From the NCBI GenBank assembly GCA_934167685.1, contig CAKPLQ010000002.1:1-64000 (forward strand): 64,000 bases of DNA, written 5' to 3'. Positions 24,401-31,457 of this stretch are shown in pieces. A program made the translations under genes and the position numbers. Numbering within the stretch: position 1 is the first letter of the stretch; each line of letters opens with the position of its first letter. The notes below the pieces were generated by a model. The model searched no databases. It had not been told where the DNA came from and saw only the letters and a program-made list of their open reading frames with translations. This DNA is from an uncultured Clostridia bacterium (GTDB lineage: Bacteria; Bacillota; Clostridia; TANB77; CAG-508).

Positions 24401-27400
24401 CTGACATTAGCGATAGTGCTGATAATCCTAAATATACAGCATTTAGAAACAATATTGTAGACTTTATAAAACCAACAATTAAATATCAATATTCAGAAAA
24501 TGCTAATCCAGTAATAGACCGAGAAAACAAACAAGTAAAAATTACATTTGACGCAGTTGATACAAACTTCTTAGAAAGTAACATATTATCTGTAGATGAT
24601 ATTAAACAAATACTTGTTGATGATTATGATGTAACAGAAACTATAACTAAAGAATTAACAAAATCTGATATTACAGATGGTTCTGGAAATGGAATTAGAT
24701 ATACATTAACATTATCTAATTTCGAGCTAAATAGTAATTTAGAAGATGAAATTTTCAGAAGACATAGTGGTAAAATAGAATTTGTAATTGCAGAAGGAAT
24801 GGTTAAAGATACATCTGGAAATACGAACATTGAAACAAAAATAATAGTTGATAATGACAATGGTGACGACAAAGATAATTATATAAGAGCAGACTTTATT
24901 AAACCTAAATTATTCTACAAAGATAAATTTATTAGTTGGGCCAAAAGATATGCAACGGTTACAATTTCTGGTACAGATAGATTTTACAATTTTGATACTA
25001 CATTAACTGCTGATGATATCTTAATTTATCAATTAAATAGAGACGGACAATATATACAAAGAACTGATTTACCAGTTACAGTAACACCTGTAAAAACAAA
25101 ATATGGTTATGATTTTGTGGTTAGATTAGATGAGTTCGAAGAAGAGTTTAAACAGCTTAAATTTACTATTCCAGCAGGAAAGATTAGTGATTTAGATGGA
25201 AACCTAAATGACGAAACAGACATTATAGTAGACCTAGATAATAAGAAGCCCGTTTGGAAATATGTAGATACTGATACTTCTGCATTCTCATCAGATGGTA
25301 AGATTACTTTTGATGTTAAAGGTCAAGATACTTTCTTAGATTTAGAAAATAGTAATTTAACATCAAGTGATATAAAAATCCTAAAAGATGGTACAGACAT
25401 TACTGCTTCATCAAGCATTACTGTTACAAATACAGGCTCTGATGAGGCAGAGGTCTCTAAATCTTATAAAATTGAGGTTACTAACTTAAATGATATTGGT
25501 ATTTACTCTTTAGTAATTGCAAAAGATACTTTAATTGATGAGTTTAGCAACAAGAGTGCTACAACTACAATTAGTTTTTCTCAATCTGCTATAAATAGTA
25601 ATACAGATAATTATAAGATGATTACTTATCATGTAACACCAGATTTTAAAGAAACACATCAAGCTTATGTTCACGAATTGATGAGTATAAATAGGTCTGG
25701 TACAAATGCAGAAAGTACAACATACCAAGCAAGTTCAATTGGAGAAATTTATGGTAATGGAGAAAATACATTATTTGCAGAACCATTTACGTATGAGAAT
25801 GGAGTTCAAAAAGCATACAGCTTCAAAGGCTGGGCGGTAGCTAATGAAAAAGGATTCTCTGCTGATGATGCTACAATTTATAATTTATACGAAGAAATAC
25901 CAAATACAGTAACACACCTAAATGCTGTATGGCAAGAGGCAACTGTAATCTTTGTATCTAATAAGGGCAATAATTCTAATGATGGTAAATCTCCTACATC
26001 TCCAGTTAAAGATTTGCAAACTGCATATTCTAAGTTGGATGCAGATGGAAAAGATTCAACAAATATTGTTGTAATTATGGATGCAATTGAATGGAATAGT
26101 AGTGATACTTTAACAGGCAATGCTACAATTACAAGCTTATATGCAGGTGTAGATTATAGAACACAAGGTGCAGAATTAAAGGTTTCTTCTAATATAAATG
26201 TAAATGGAGATATAATCTTTGATAATATTAAATTGTATTCTTCTTCTTCAACTGTTAACGATGGTAGCGATTATCTTGCTAATGGCGATTATTCTAATGT
26301 ATTAGTTACTAATTATGGTGATGTAATTCTTGGTAGAGGTATTTCTACACCAGATGATAAATATACATTTGGAGCTGTTGTTGGTGGAAATTATAAAGAG
26401 GAAACTACTAAAAATACAATTGGTCTTCATATTTTCATAGTTGAGGCTGGTAGATATAATGACCTTATTGTTGGTAGTAGCTTAAGTAACCAAACAACAA
26501 ATAGAAAATATGTTACTCATCAAATTATAATTGGTACTATGAAAGAGGCTGTAATACAACACCAGACTGCAATACAGACAAGAGGAGCTAGAAAAACTTA
26601 TGCAGGAAATCCAGAAATTACAGGATATTTAGCTATGGGAGAAGTAGAAGATAGATGTTACCCATATAATCGCGATGGTGCACAAGATACTACATTAGGT
26701 TATTCAAGATATTATGCAATAACTAGATTATACAGTGGAACATTTACAGGTGATAATTCGTTTAATAAAGCAGACGAAAATGCAAGTATATATCTAAGGT
26801 CTATAAACGGATTTAATGATGGTATAATTAAATTAGATATGTATTATGGATTGGTAAACGGAAATATTTATGGTGGTTCTAGAATGGCAACTACTAAGGA
26901 TAAGAATGATGCAGGACAACCAGATGTTAATATACTAAACTTCTATGGAGGATATGCTTATGGAAATGTATTTGGACATGGAGATAATGATACATCAACA
27001 GGAAACTCTGTAATTACGGCAACAGGAGAAGCTAATGTTGGTGGAGGTATATTTGGAGGTTCAAATGCAACTACAGTGGCTCAAGGAAAAATTACAGGAA
27101 ATACAAATATTGTTGTAGAAGGAAGCGCAAGTGTTCAACAAATTTATGGTGGAAGTTTGGGAGTAATAGACGGTACAAATATTAATACTAATACAGGTCT
27201 AATCACAGGTGATACTAATATAACATTTAGTTCATTGATGGGAACTAATGCGATATATGGCGGTGGTTATAACTGTGGTGTTAGAGGAAGTTCTAATATT
27301 AATTATGAAGTCGGAAAGACTAATACTATTTATGGTGGAGCTTATCAAAATCAAGTACAAACTGCTACAAACATTAATATATATAGCGGAGAAGTAAATG

Positions 27401-30400
27401 ATGTATCTGGTGGAAATGAATTAACTACTCAAAACCAATTAAATACAGATAATGCAAGTCAAAATACTAATATAGTAATTGGAGAGGCTGATAAAAATAC
27501 AACTCCAACAATTACTGGAACAATATATGGTGGTGGTAAATATGACAGAGTAGGAACTACAGAAATAAGATTAGTAAAAACTGCAAAAATATTAGGTGCT
27601 GTGTATGGTGGTTCAGATTCTGCAGGTATCACAAATGAGGCTAACATCTACTTAAATGGTATTACTGCAAACACAATATATGGTGGACCAAAAACTGATG
27701 GATTTGTTACAAATTCTAATATTTACTTACAAGTAGGAACTGTAACAGATGTTTACGGTGGAGGTTATGGTGGTACAACTACAACTTCTAATGTAAATGT
27801 TGATGGAACTTCTAAAGTTACAAATGTATTTGGAGGTTCAAATACAAATGGAACTGTAGAAAATTCTAATGTTGAATTAAAAACTGGTACTTTAAACAAT
27901 GTTTATGGTGGTGGAAATTCAGCAAGTGTTGGTACTGCTAATGTGAATTTAGATGGTATGAAAATTGACTCAATCCATGGTGGATCAAAAACAGCTGGAG
28001 TATCTGGAACTACAAATGTAGTATTAAATTCTGGAAATGTAACAGATGTTTATGGTGGAGGCTATGATGTTGGTGCTACAAATGCAAATGTAACTCAAAA
28101 AGGAGCTTCAGTAACTAATATTTATGGTGGTAACGAAGGTGGCTCTGGCGATGGAGGAGAAACTACAGATGCAACTGTAAATATTGTTAATTCAAATGCT
28201 ACTAATGTTTATGGCGGAAATAAAGATAAAGGAATTACTAGATATACAACTATCAATATTTCTGGAAACTCTACAATATATAATCAATTATTTGGTGGAG
28301 GCTATAAAACTGATATTGGTAAATCTGGAGCAGAAGGCTCTACAACAATTAATATTGCTGGAGGAAATATATTGCCTGAAGTTTACGGAGGTTCAAATAA
28401 TGGAGTAGTATATGGAAACACAAATATTAATATTGGTAAAGATGCAGTAACAGACCAGACTTTAACTGCTAGAGCAATAAACTTAAAAGCTAATATATTT
28501 GGAGCAGGTACTGTAGTAACAACAGATTATAGCGAAACTACTGTGAATGGTGAAACACATATTACTTTAGATAATAGTGCAGAATCTCCTATAACATTTA
28601 GTGGAAGTATTTATGGAAGTGGAAATGGAAATAATTATACTCCAAAAAGTGCAAAAGATGGTTCAACAATAAAAATTAAAGACTTTGGAAGTTCAGCTAA
28701 AACTCATATAATGAAATCAATTGAAAGAACTGGCAAATTGTGTATTCAAGATTCATATTTAGAGTTGGAAGGTTCTCGAGACAAATATAATTATTATAAA
28801 AATACAAGCTATACTTTAAATAGAATTACAAATGGATTAACTTTACTTGATAATTCAACACTATATACTCAGAGAGGGTTCAACATGGTTGGTGGATTCG
28901 AGAGTTTGGTTACTACAGAAGAGAATACAACAACTAAAGCAACTGCAACTATTGCAGATGGTGTAGTAACAAGAAATGTAGATAATAGATTATATACATA
29001 TGAGGGTATAAACCTAATCTTTGCAAAAGAAGAAGGAGATTTAGCTAATAAAGCAGGTCAAGACATTTGGGGAGATGTAAGTGGTATGGCATTTTTCGGA
29101 ATGTATAGAACAAGCCGTACTACAGAAAACAAAGAATATGACATTTATGCACCAAATTATGCAGGAACAGCTACAACTAATATGTTTGCAAATGGTACAT
29201 ATGTGGAAGGACGACACAAAGCAAATCATAACATTAATGTGGATGGTTTCTATACAAATGTTAAAACAGATAGCGGAAAAGCTGAGCCACAAGTAATTGA
29301 TGTTACAGATAATGGAACATATTATGATTGGATAGTAGGGGCTGAAATTGTAAATTATAATACTTCTTTAATTGCTTCAACTTATTCATCAGATTCAATG
29401 GCAGAATTATCACTTAACTTTAAAAAATTTGTTAAAGATGTTTCTTATAGTGGCACAACAATTTCTGTTGATAGAGTTAGTACTAATGCATTTAGTGTTA
29501 AAGCGCAGTTAATGAACAAATTGAATATACCAACATATGCGGATTCTAGTGAAAAGGCAAATTATCAGTTTGGTTTAACAATGCAAACAACAAACTCTGG
29601 TTGGATAACTAAAGGAATTACAAACTTGTATACAGATAACAATGGTTCATTTGATGGAGATACTGTTTATAAAACTGATAATTCTGGTGAACCAGGAAAT
29701 ATAATATTTAAATTATATAATTCTGTTAATGTTTCAACTAATGAGGATTTAGGAAATATGAATATTGTATTAACAGGAAAATCCAAAACAGGAGAAGATG
29801 CTACTGCTGGCAAAGTATTTAAGATAGTAATAGCAGTCAATATTCAAACAAGAGTTGAAGAGTTGAATAGTGATTATGCAGCAAGTTATGTACCAAGATT
29901 TACAGATAGTATAAAAACAGAATTAAATTACACAACAGATAGCTCTGTAGATATTACATATGTACTATTGGAGAATTCTCTACAAGAAAATATATATACA
30001 ACAGGAGATTATAGAGTATTATCAACTACAAGTCCATTACCAAAAGGAACTAAATTAACATTAAGAGATTTTGGACAAGGTGATGATTTAAATAAAGTTT
30101 ATTATTATCAAATTGCTAGTGATACAGATTATGATGCAACAGATAATTCTACGGGAAATACTAGATATTTGTATAAATTGTCTAAATTTATAGATATGGG
30201 TGGTACAAGTTCAAGTGGTAAATATGAAGACAATAATGACCAATATTACCATAGTGGAACAGGTTATGCAATGGAAAAATACGAGCTTTCTATAGATTAT
30301 ATGGATACAGGTTTAAATACAAGTAAACTAGCACAAGAAACATATTTAGAATTAAGAGATTCATCTGGAGCAGCTAAATATAATAATGGAGACAAAGTAT

Positions 30401-31392
30401 TAAAATATAATTTATATAACCAAAATGCTACAATATCAGAAAAAGTTACAACTACAGATGGAAAAACTGCATATTCAGTATATGAAAATCTATCAATACC
30501 ATTCTCATTTAAGGGTGCATTGCAAGAACAAAAAACTGAAAATTCAGAAATAATTCAAGATACTAAATATTATGACAAAATTACAGGTTTAGCAGTAGAA
30601 ATTACTGACGAACATGGAGAAAGAATAAAAGCTCCAGAAGTTCAAAACTTAAAACTTGTAGACAACACAGAAGTCACAGAATATACACCAGGTGCAGATG
30701 GAGTAATAAGAGTTCCACTTGCTGATGGATTATCAAAATTGCAGAATTCATATACATTGTCACTAAGTCAAAATAGTGTTCCAGCAGGACAGTATATAGC
30801 TAAAGTTTATTTCTTCTCATCATATGATGGAAAATACTATGGAGGAGAAGAAAAAGAAACACAAGAAATTTATATAACATTTATAAATAAGTTGCTAGGT
30901 TTAGCTGGTCTAGAATCAGTAGATGGTAGCAGAATTATAAGTAAAAATACTCGTTTAAATTTAGACGGTGGAGATGGATTAGACTTAACAGTAAAAGTTG
31001 GTTCACCTACATATGATACTAATATAAGAGTAGAGTTATATAAACGTAATCCAACATATACAGTTTCTGATGATGGAACAACAACTTATAGTTCAATAAG
31101 TTATACAAAAGTAGATTTAAAAGATTATCTACAAAGCTTAGATGGAAGTACGTATAAGACTCCAGAAGAGTGTGAAGGACAGAATTTGGTTACTTCTGAT
31201 GGATGTAAAGAGTACATGATAATGGAGAAAAAGGAACACCCAGAAACTACAGAGCAAAATGTAGAAACAATAAGTTATGAAAATGCTATAAAAGAAAATA
31301 TCAACACAGGCGAGTACAAGTTAGTGTTTAAAGCATATTATAACAATACTTTAATACAAACAATAAGGAAAACATTTATAGTAACACCTTAA
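9472..31392 (+). CDS. Giant (7,306 aa) secreted modular surface protein: Ig-like, BspA/DUF285 and beta-helix regions
   Basis: The start is ATG after ACGGAGG. Residues 1-28 form a basic-hydrophobic signal (KIMILITLFSMLWAY) without a classical AXA site, close to SipW-type signals. Mature sequence begins with the super-module opener (NTGTIDPIYRPKWEKVSS). Four super-modules start near nt 9620, 13785, 17839 and 21645. The first three end in DUF285 blocks of 10, 10 and 8 repeats (about nt 12690-13600, 16750-17630, 20830-21540). The fourth has only Ig-like repeats. From residue about 5380 comes a short Listeria-Bacteroides-repeat-like stretch (YSFKGWAVANE), then about residues 5490-6440 of GG-rich beta-helix-like repeats (N.YGGGY, VFGGSN). 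A C-terminal region of about 850 residues ends IRKTFIVTP. No LPXTG, SLH or membrane anchor is seen. It leads directly into the SipW/TasA-like cluster. Adhesin or fibre function is inferred. Confidence 0.9.
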   Translation: MLKSKKNFVKIMILITLFSMLWAYIEINTKNNKKTKDSYSPEIKHAMAEQADINTGTIDPIYRPKWEKVSSQFNADNKTMTVKIKGSAYANLTIDDNTSINYSSDVTSVLAADDITLYIDGIEVTDKTVPKITVDQGTISTNETTGKKEITNTIVISNFDEVVRQAGKDYKEWSGNIAVKIGGRGKDSSTYNSNTLKDEYGNHSLMEIQKGGTWLNIALKDTKTDHNTDGTLFADFIGPEITYIYADSDIDHVKKTLTVDFSLTDKYFKSTKYLNADGTINQTEVNKITVAMLDDNTTQVNSKVTKTLTKLEEIKETRDGKEVTIGIKFRLVLGNLEQQSADGKYREYSGPMSIAFPDEVADDLSGNVSEGKTITIGINEPDNTGGQQVVDVVDPVWSATNIQKVKDSTTGKMTVTMDIQGTDKYFKRSSLTADQIQVWVDGVDITATGSNANITRTLEKVEDLTETRDGKTVTYGIHYKFTLKDLEESDTAFLAERAKYATNSQTGRVYREYSGNTVVRIPANTMVDNYNNKNLKLDVALNQVDTLKPEIIKVSSTKTTSNKKETFVFDVVDKYLASTKLGTTVAEANTNKDFAKVYVDGEQTTGVTKNFTSVEKLSATVNGTSRTVGYRYTIELTNFEQTRTAINYDREYSDWSGNVSLRFDAGTATDTSGNASAETTLAGDFIDFIKPNVTYQYTESNIDYEGKTFTMVFDVTDKFFKTGSLAISDLGITIDGEVPDWNKVTRTLQVADIKNTVHVTENGVEKEVEKVIGKRYTLTLSNLEQIQVRDGNNYLDYSGVISVVIPKDKFEDTTGNKNNETTLTSGITIPGGNVNDEQIVDVVDPLVKKESTYAKAADKTATVVFTVTDKYFKNSTLTKENIEVWVNGAKSSATRTLTAEDLTEERVSGGSTTNVKYGVRYTLNITGYNADVNQVKIKVPQGVVTDNSGNGNKETEIIVYNTLRSAGVETVATSGFLGSASSTNTTVKSIQRQNIDNVTFVDNIPSTVYDKTNKKIVNANNTWDVSAQQDESILAWYETNTNGTLKVYIGSDYEMFGNYNSNNLFKNIGYGENCTSTETITNIKLLNVSSVYDMGYMFRNTGVTAMTKLDLGTNFDTSNVRSMTYMFAGAGKNSMTTLNLGSKFDTSNATNMSYMFNQTGYTAMTSLNLGNKFNTSKVTDMRYMFYTTGYTAMTTLNLGGNFDTSAVTDMRYMFAYTGYTAMTSLDLGEKFNTSEVTDMSSMFESTGYNAMTTLNLGSNFDTSKVTTMESMFKGTGRSSMTSLSLGEKFNTSQVTNMATMFQLCGHTSMTTLNLGDQFNTKQVTNMNKMFTWAGYLQMTSLDLGDKFYTDNVTDMWDMFKGMGNKKMTTLDLGPAFRQIPDGTITNSDGTTHNAHQDMFTDTGKNGALTIHASEQIYLDKNDFKLNTDADTTDTTKVINYTRGTINPKYRTEWVKEASALVKDNTDLSKSKITITLRGRTNAEAGVDFTSDVESSLTADKIHVYVDGEEATGITKTLANANTVKNTVTGANDVTQVLTLSDLDQGRIGGKAYKEWSGNISLKIDKKTLKDTTYSNQNLQAIDTTGEMVDIEIKETDQVTANKNGTMFADYIRPEFTYVYSDGNINYTDKTLTVEFSVTDKYFNTSTVLNNKDNIAIKLIDTNPNVTIPNDKITKELTKTEDITDTVNGETVKVGEKYKLVIKGLQQQTADGNYKDYSGPMSISFPAGVVTDNTGNASSAQTITIGVNEPGGNSDDQKIVDVVDPLWKTDNINIDKANKKVTVDLIGTDKYYASNTLTTDKIKVTIDGEEVTTTANVKKALNTATPLTETRDGKTVTYGVKYTLTLSDWEETSKQTNKDFFEWSGTTKIEIAEKTLTDESKNTSKAQTFELGHVDFIQPKIEKVLSAKDASAKTETFVFNVIDKYLDTTDLVTTDEISVYVDGELVPSNQITRTLTKESDITGMVNGTSTVVGHQYKLVLSNFEQKRTSINYNREYSDWSGNVSIKISASAVKDTDSPTPNTNAETTIAGDFVDFIKPNATYKLANSDIDYDGKTFTMVFDVTDKYYTSGTLTIDDLNIKIDGEELNWDSTGVHGVIKTLDVTDRTNTVNGASKVIGKRYTLKLSHLEQLEKLAGKETMDYSGVISVAIPADKLVDTSNNKNDALTITSGIEVKGEAVTDDGTVVDVVDPIWERVSSSASAADQTATITVKGTDKYFASSNLNADKIKIIVNGAEVSSNVSINVGDATPEYSADGTTRIGDRYTITVSGSGLPKDANQIKLQIQPDTITDKSGNTNKATDLLVFNALIKTNTEQTQASGFLGSANSANANVKAIQRQNIDNVTFVDNIPSTVYDKSAQAYVDTTAWDVSAQQDKSILAWYTTNDNNGSLKVYIGSDYEIFGNYNSSYLFTYLGYSTKCISTETITNINLINVSSVFNMRGMFRMTGFKSMLTLDLGDNFDTSNVNNMITMFGDVGYEKMKNLKLGTKFNTSKVTNMEGMFWNTGYTAMTTLKLGDNFDTSKVTNMKNMFKRTGFTAMTTLNLGSNFNTSKVTNMSDMFVQTGYTEMTALNLGEKFDTSSVTNMSYMFSSTGFKKMITLNLGGNFNTSKVTDMSDMFSATGFSAMTSLNLENEFDTSNVTNMKEMFYACGKLSMEKLDLGDKFNTKNVTNMNAMFTACGSSKMTSLDLGDKFYTTKVTDMYHMFIRCGANIMTSLDLGPAFTIIPSGYISEESKNYEGETVTAHNAYDGMFDETGKSGALTIYASEQIYLDKNNFKLNTDADTTDATKVINYTRGTINPKYRTEWVKESSALVKDNTDISKSKITVTLRGRTNAEAGVDFTSDVASTLTADKIHVYFDGEEATGITKQIATATTTTNAVTGANDVLQVITLSDIVEGLRQQGKSYKEWSGNISLKIDKKTLKDTTYSNQNLQAIDTTGEMIDIEIKEAENINANSNGTMFTDYVKPEFTYNKMDTTIVHGNGEKVEVTFDVTDKYFDKTTLTKTDGTYDASQITVSIDDYDVTALNKSIKKELTKVEDITATVNGEERKVGERYQLTITGLDQKDENGVGDGFKYSGYMTLLFKAGAISDKSGNTSDATSITIGRNEPGGSDSDKEIVDVVDPVWSVSNADTTEGTIKLRVSDKFLIKDKSTFKLTADDITVLTNGVASTEITKQLTGPEEIVADQVYEYTLKLGNITPEIEGYTEFTPTEPIVGGTAKYKNENGGNIDIKISAGTVIDAYTNATNEQTLAIGNIDGTGPEVYLVQKTQDADASKDTIIFNVTDKNYNPEDPVTLDEISIWVDGKQVDDEITKTILSTVPIKAMIDGSERTVGHQYTVEIADIVETDEEFVATGKAYRELSGTLELRIKAEASRDIAGNTINPATTTLSDFVDYIKPEARYKYSESDIDYNGKTFKMEFDIADKYLNTINLPLENLNILIDGEEPNWDNTGVHGVVKELESTDITAIINGKTKVVGKHYTLTLSHLEQLEKLAGKDTMDYSGVITVAIPANVAVDTSTKGNDATTITSGIDILSGNVNTEAKVVDVVDPIWERVSSTASAANQTATITVKGTDKYFKSSSLTADKIKVLVNGAEVSTNVNVEVGSQVTDVMSSGGKSKIGEQYTVKVSGTGLPKDANQIKIQIQPNTLLDNSNNTNKATDLVVYNTLKNTANENRSDSGFLGSANSTNANVKAIQRAKIDNVTFVNEIPSTVFDKSAKKIVDENNTWDVSAQQDESILAWYETNANGSLKVYIGSDYEIFGNYDSSHLFGYVGNTSICTSTETITNINLLNVSSVQSMYAMFDGTGWYSMTKLDLGDNFDTSNVTNMNSMFWATGRNAMTTLNLGSKFDTSNVTNMGSMFYYTGYNKLTELDLGSKFNTSNVTSMVHMFEKLGHESMETLNLGDKFDTTKVTDMNSMFNETGQKKLNNLELGDKFDTRNVTDMVSMFKWIPLKQLDLKDKFNTSKVTDMRDMFRGLGSNEMALLDLGDKFYTTNVTDMTEMFSYIKTDVLDLGPAFTKIADTNTDMFDGVSTKLNTIYASEQIYLDKNNFKLNTDATESAVEYTRGTINPKYRTEWAKESSKITIDSTDLNKSTISITLRGRTNAEAGVDFTSDVASTLTADKIHVYFDGEEASSVTKAIGAVSTAKNAITGANDVIQVLTLSDFEQALRQQGKEYKEWSGHISLKIDKKTLKDTTYSNQNLQAIDTTGEMLDIVLKETDEVENKTNSNTDGTMFTDYIRPEFTYEYSDTEINYTDKNVKVVFSATDKYFEQSGVSLDNMELLVDGVEPDWTKVEKTLKKKTLDEDITDGTTIYKANGDIYTIVNGKEQKIGERYELKIDKLETKNAEGYSGPLTIAFKENIITDKSGNGNFAKTITIGIDDPGHHEDHKDPVIVDVVNPQWSYGTSAINRIRDGEQADTVTLTIIGSDKYYSSNSLTEDKIKVYVDDNLESSITKQLTQITDTSILKTLATKQKLADVDNLKFVGYKLTLGNFNKINGVTKIVIDAGTIQDESGNKNIETTIFVGNPEWVESGDSTTNPIYPAFRDSIVDFNSPTIKYTYSTVEGTQNPEIDYVAKTLTVKFTVTDKYIRDDSIMNADGSLNSDNIRIKVAGTDLTEQLHTTVKSKAIDEGTEYTFVVSNFELVYNEAEKYKDYSGAVDFVFSADKVDDTSGNKNKATTITLDYDDGDDTDNSIIVDVIDPVIEKTEDNLSKLNVSNGIDRDLTNETGTVSVRIQATDKYLDRGILQDAENVAKIKVKVVKPDGETVYPDTITKQVSQISKQATSITYQITLGNFGENEGVTSVIIPEGVILDKYGNTNRETEVLVGNSTWTESGDANGEYTAFRESIVDFTRPVWEYSTSSITRDRAGETGTVTIKILGRDKYYLKDTLTEKNVSVYVENSANPDKPISTITKTLTKITDTAELNGADTGYILTLGNFGTYDGAVKITLSDNTIRDTSGNGNIITEIPVGNPNWVETDISDSADNPKYTAFRNNIVDFIKPTIKYQYSENANPVIDRENKQVKITFDAVDTNFLESNILSVDDIKQILVDDYDVTETITKELTKSDITDGSGNGIRYTLTLSNFELNSNLEDEIFRRHSGKIEFVIAEGMVKDTSGNTNIETKIIVDNDNGDDKDNYIRADFIKPKLFYKDKFISWAKRYATVTISGTDRFYNFDTTLTADDILIYQLNRDGQYIQRTDLPVTVTPVKTKYGYDFVVRLDEFEEEFKQLKFTIPAGKISDLDGNLNDETDIIVDLDNKKPVWKYVDTDTSAFSSDGKITFDVKGQDTFLDLENSNLTSSDIKILKDGTDITASSSITVTNTGSDEAEVSKSYKIEVTNLNDIGIYSLVIAKDTLIDEFSNKSATTTISFSQSAINSNTDNYKMITYHVTPDFKETHQAYVHELMSINRSGTNAESTTYQASSIGEIYGNGENTLFAEPFTYENGVQKAYSFKGWAVANEKGFSADDATIYNLYEEIPNTVTHLNAVWQEATVIFVSNKGNNSNDGKSPTSPVKDLQTAYSKLDADGKDSTNIVVIMDAIEWNSSDTLTGNATITSLYAGVDYRTQGAELKVSSNINVNGDIIFDNIKLYSSSSTVNDGSDYLANGDYSNVLVTNYGDVILGRGISTPDDKYTFGAVVGGNYKEETTKNTIGLHIFIVEAGRYNDLIVGSSLSNQTTNRKYVTHQIIIGTMKEAVIQHQTAIQTRGARKTYAGNPEITGYLAMGEVEDRCYPYNRDGAQDTTLGYSRYYAITRLYSGTFTGDNSFNKADENASIYLRSINGFNDGIIKLDMYYGLVNGNIYGGSRMATTKDKNDAGQPDVNILNFYGGYAYGNVFGHGDNDTSTGNSVITATGEANVGGGIFGGSNATTVAQGKITGNTNIVVEGSASVQQIYGGSLGVIDGTNINTNTGLITGDTNITFSSLMGTNAIYGGGYNCGVRGSSNINYEVGKTNTIYGGAYQNQVQTATNINIYSGEVNDVSGGNELTTQNQLNTDNASQNTNIVIGEADKNTTPTITGTIYGGGKYDRVGTTEIRLVKTAKILGAVYGGSDSAGITNEANIYLNGITANTIYGGPKTDGFVTNSNIYLQVGTVTDVYGGGYGGTTTTSNVNVDGTSKVTNVFGGSNTNGTVENSNVELKTGTLNNVYGGGNSASVGTANVNLDGMKIDSIHGGSKTAGVSGTTNVVLNSGNVTDVYGGGYDVGATNANVTQKGASVTNIYGGNEGGSGDGGETTDATVNIVNSNATNVYGGNKDKGITRYTTINISGNSTIYNQLFGGGYKTDIGKSGAEGSTTINIAGGNILPEVYGGSNNGVVYGNTNINIGKDAVTDQTLTARAINLKANIFGAGTVVTTDYSETTVNGETHITLDNSAESPITFSGSIYGSGNGNNYTPKSAKDGSTIKIKDFGSSAKTHIMKSIERTGKLCIQDSYLELEGSRDKYNYYKNTSYTLNRITNGLTLLDNSTLYTQRGFNMVGGFESLVTTEENTTTKATATIADGVVTRNVDNRLYTYEGINLIFAKEEGDLANKAGQDIWGDVSGMAFFGMYRTSRTTENKEYDIYAPNYAGTATTNMFANGTYVEGRHKANHNINVDGFYTNVKTDSGKAEPQVIDVTDNGTYYDWIVGAEIVNYNTSLIASTYSSDSMAELSLNFKKFVKDVSYSGTTISVDRVSTNAFSVKAQLMNKLNIPTYADSSEKANYQFGLTMQTTNSGWITKGITNLYTDNNGSFDGDTVYKTDNSGEPGNIIFKLYNSVNVSTNEDLGNMNIVLTGKSKTGEDATAGKVFKIVIAVNIQTRVEELNSDYAASYVPRFTDSIKTELNYTTDSSVDITYVLLENSLQENIYTTGDYRVLSTTSPLPKGTKLTLRDFGQGDDLNKVYYYQIASDTDYDATDNSTGNTRYLYKLSKFIDMGGTSSSGKYEDNNDQYYHSGTGYAMEKYELSIDYMDTGLNTSKLAQETYLELRDSSGAAKYNNGDKVLKYNLYNQNATISEKVTTTDGKTAYSVYENLSIPFSFKGALQEQKTENSEIIQDTKYYDKITGLAVEITDEHGERIKAPEVQNLKLVDNTEVTEYTPGADGVIRVPLADGLSKLQNSYTLSLSQNSVPAGQYIAKVYFFSSYDGKYYGGEEKETQEIYITFINKLLGLAGLESVDGSRIISKNTRLNLDGGDGLDLTVKVGSPTYDTNIRVELYKRNPTYTVSDDGTTTYSSISYTKVDLKDYLQSLDGSTYKTPEECEGQNLVTSDGCKEYMIMEKKEHPETTEQNVETISYENAIKENINTGEYKLVFKAYYNNTLIQTIRKTFIVTP

Positions 31393-31398
31393 TAATAA

Positions 31399-31438
31399 CT
31401 GATTAAACCGAGGGTTTGCAGGCTCTCGGTACAATCAG
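31399..31438 (+). other. Two-part hairpin between giant gene and surface cluster
   Basis: CTGATT (31399-31404) pairs with AATCAG (31433-31438), and ACCGAG (31407-31412) pairs with CTCGGT (31425-31430). No T-run follows, so this is not a clear terminator. It sits between the stop at 31392 and the ribosome site of the next gene, and no promoter is evident in this 65-nt gap. It could be an mRNA processing or stability element allowing unequal expression of the giant gene and the cluster. Confidence 0.5.
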
Positions 31439-31457
31439 AATGTGAAAGGAGAAGAAA

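Noticed and set aside
1410..31000. Many antisense and alternate-frame open frames across the giant genes
   Set aside because: They lie fully inside repeat-encoding sequence, lack ribosome sites and repeat with the modules; they are shadows of low-complexity coding DNA.
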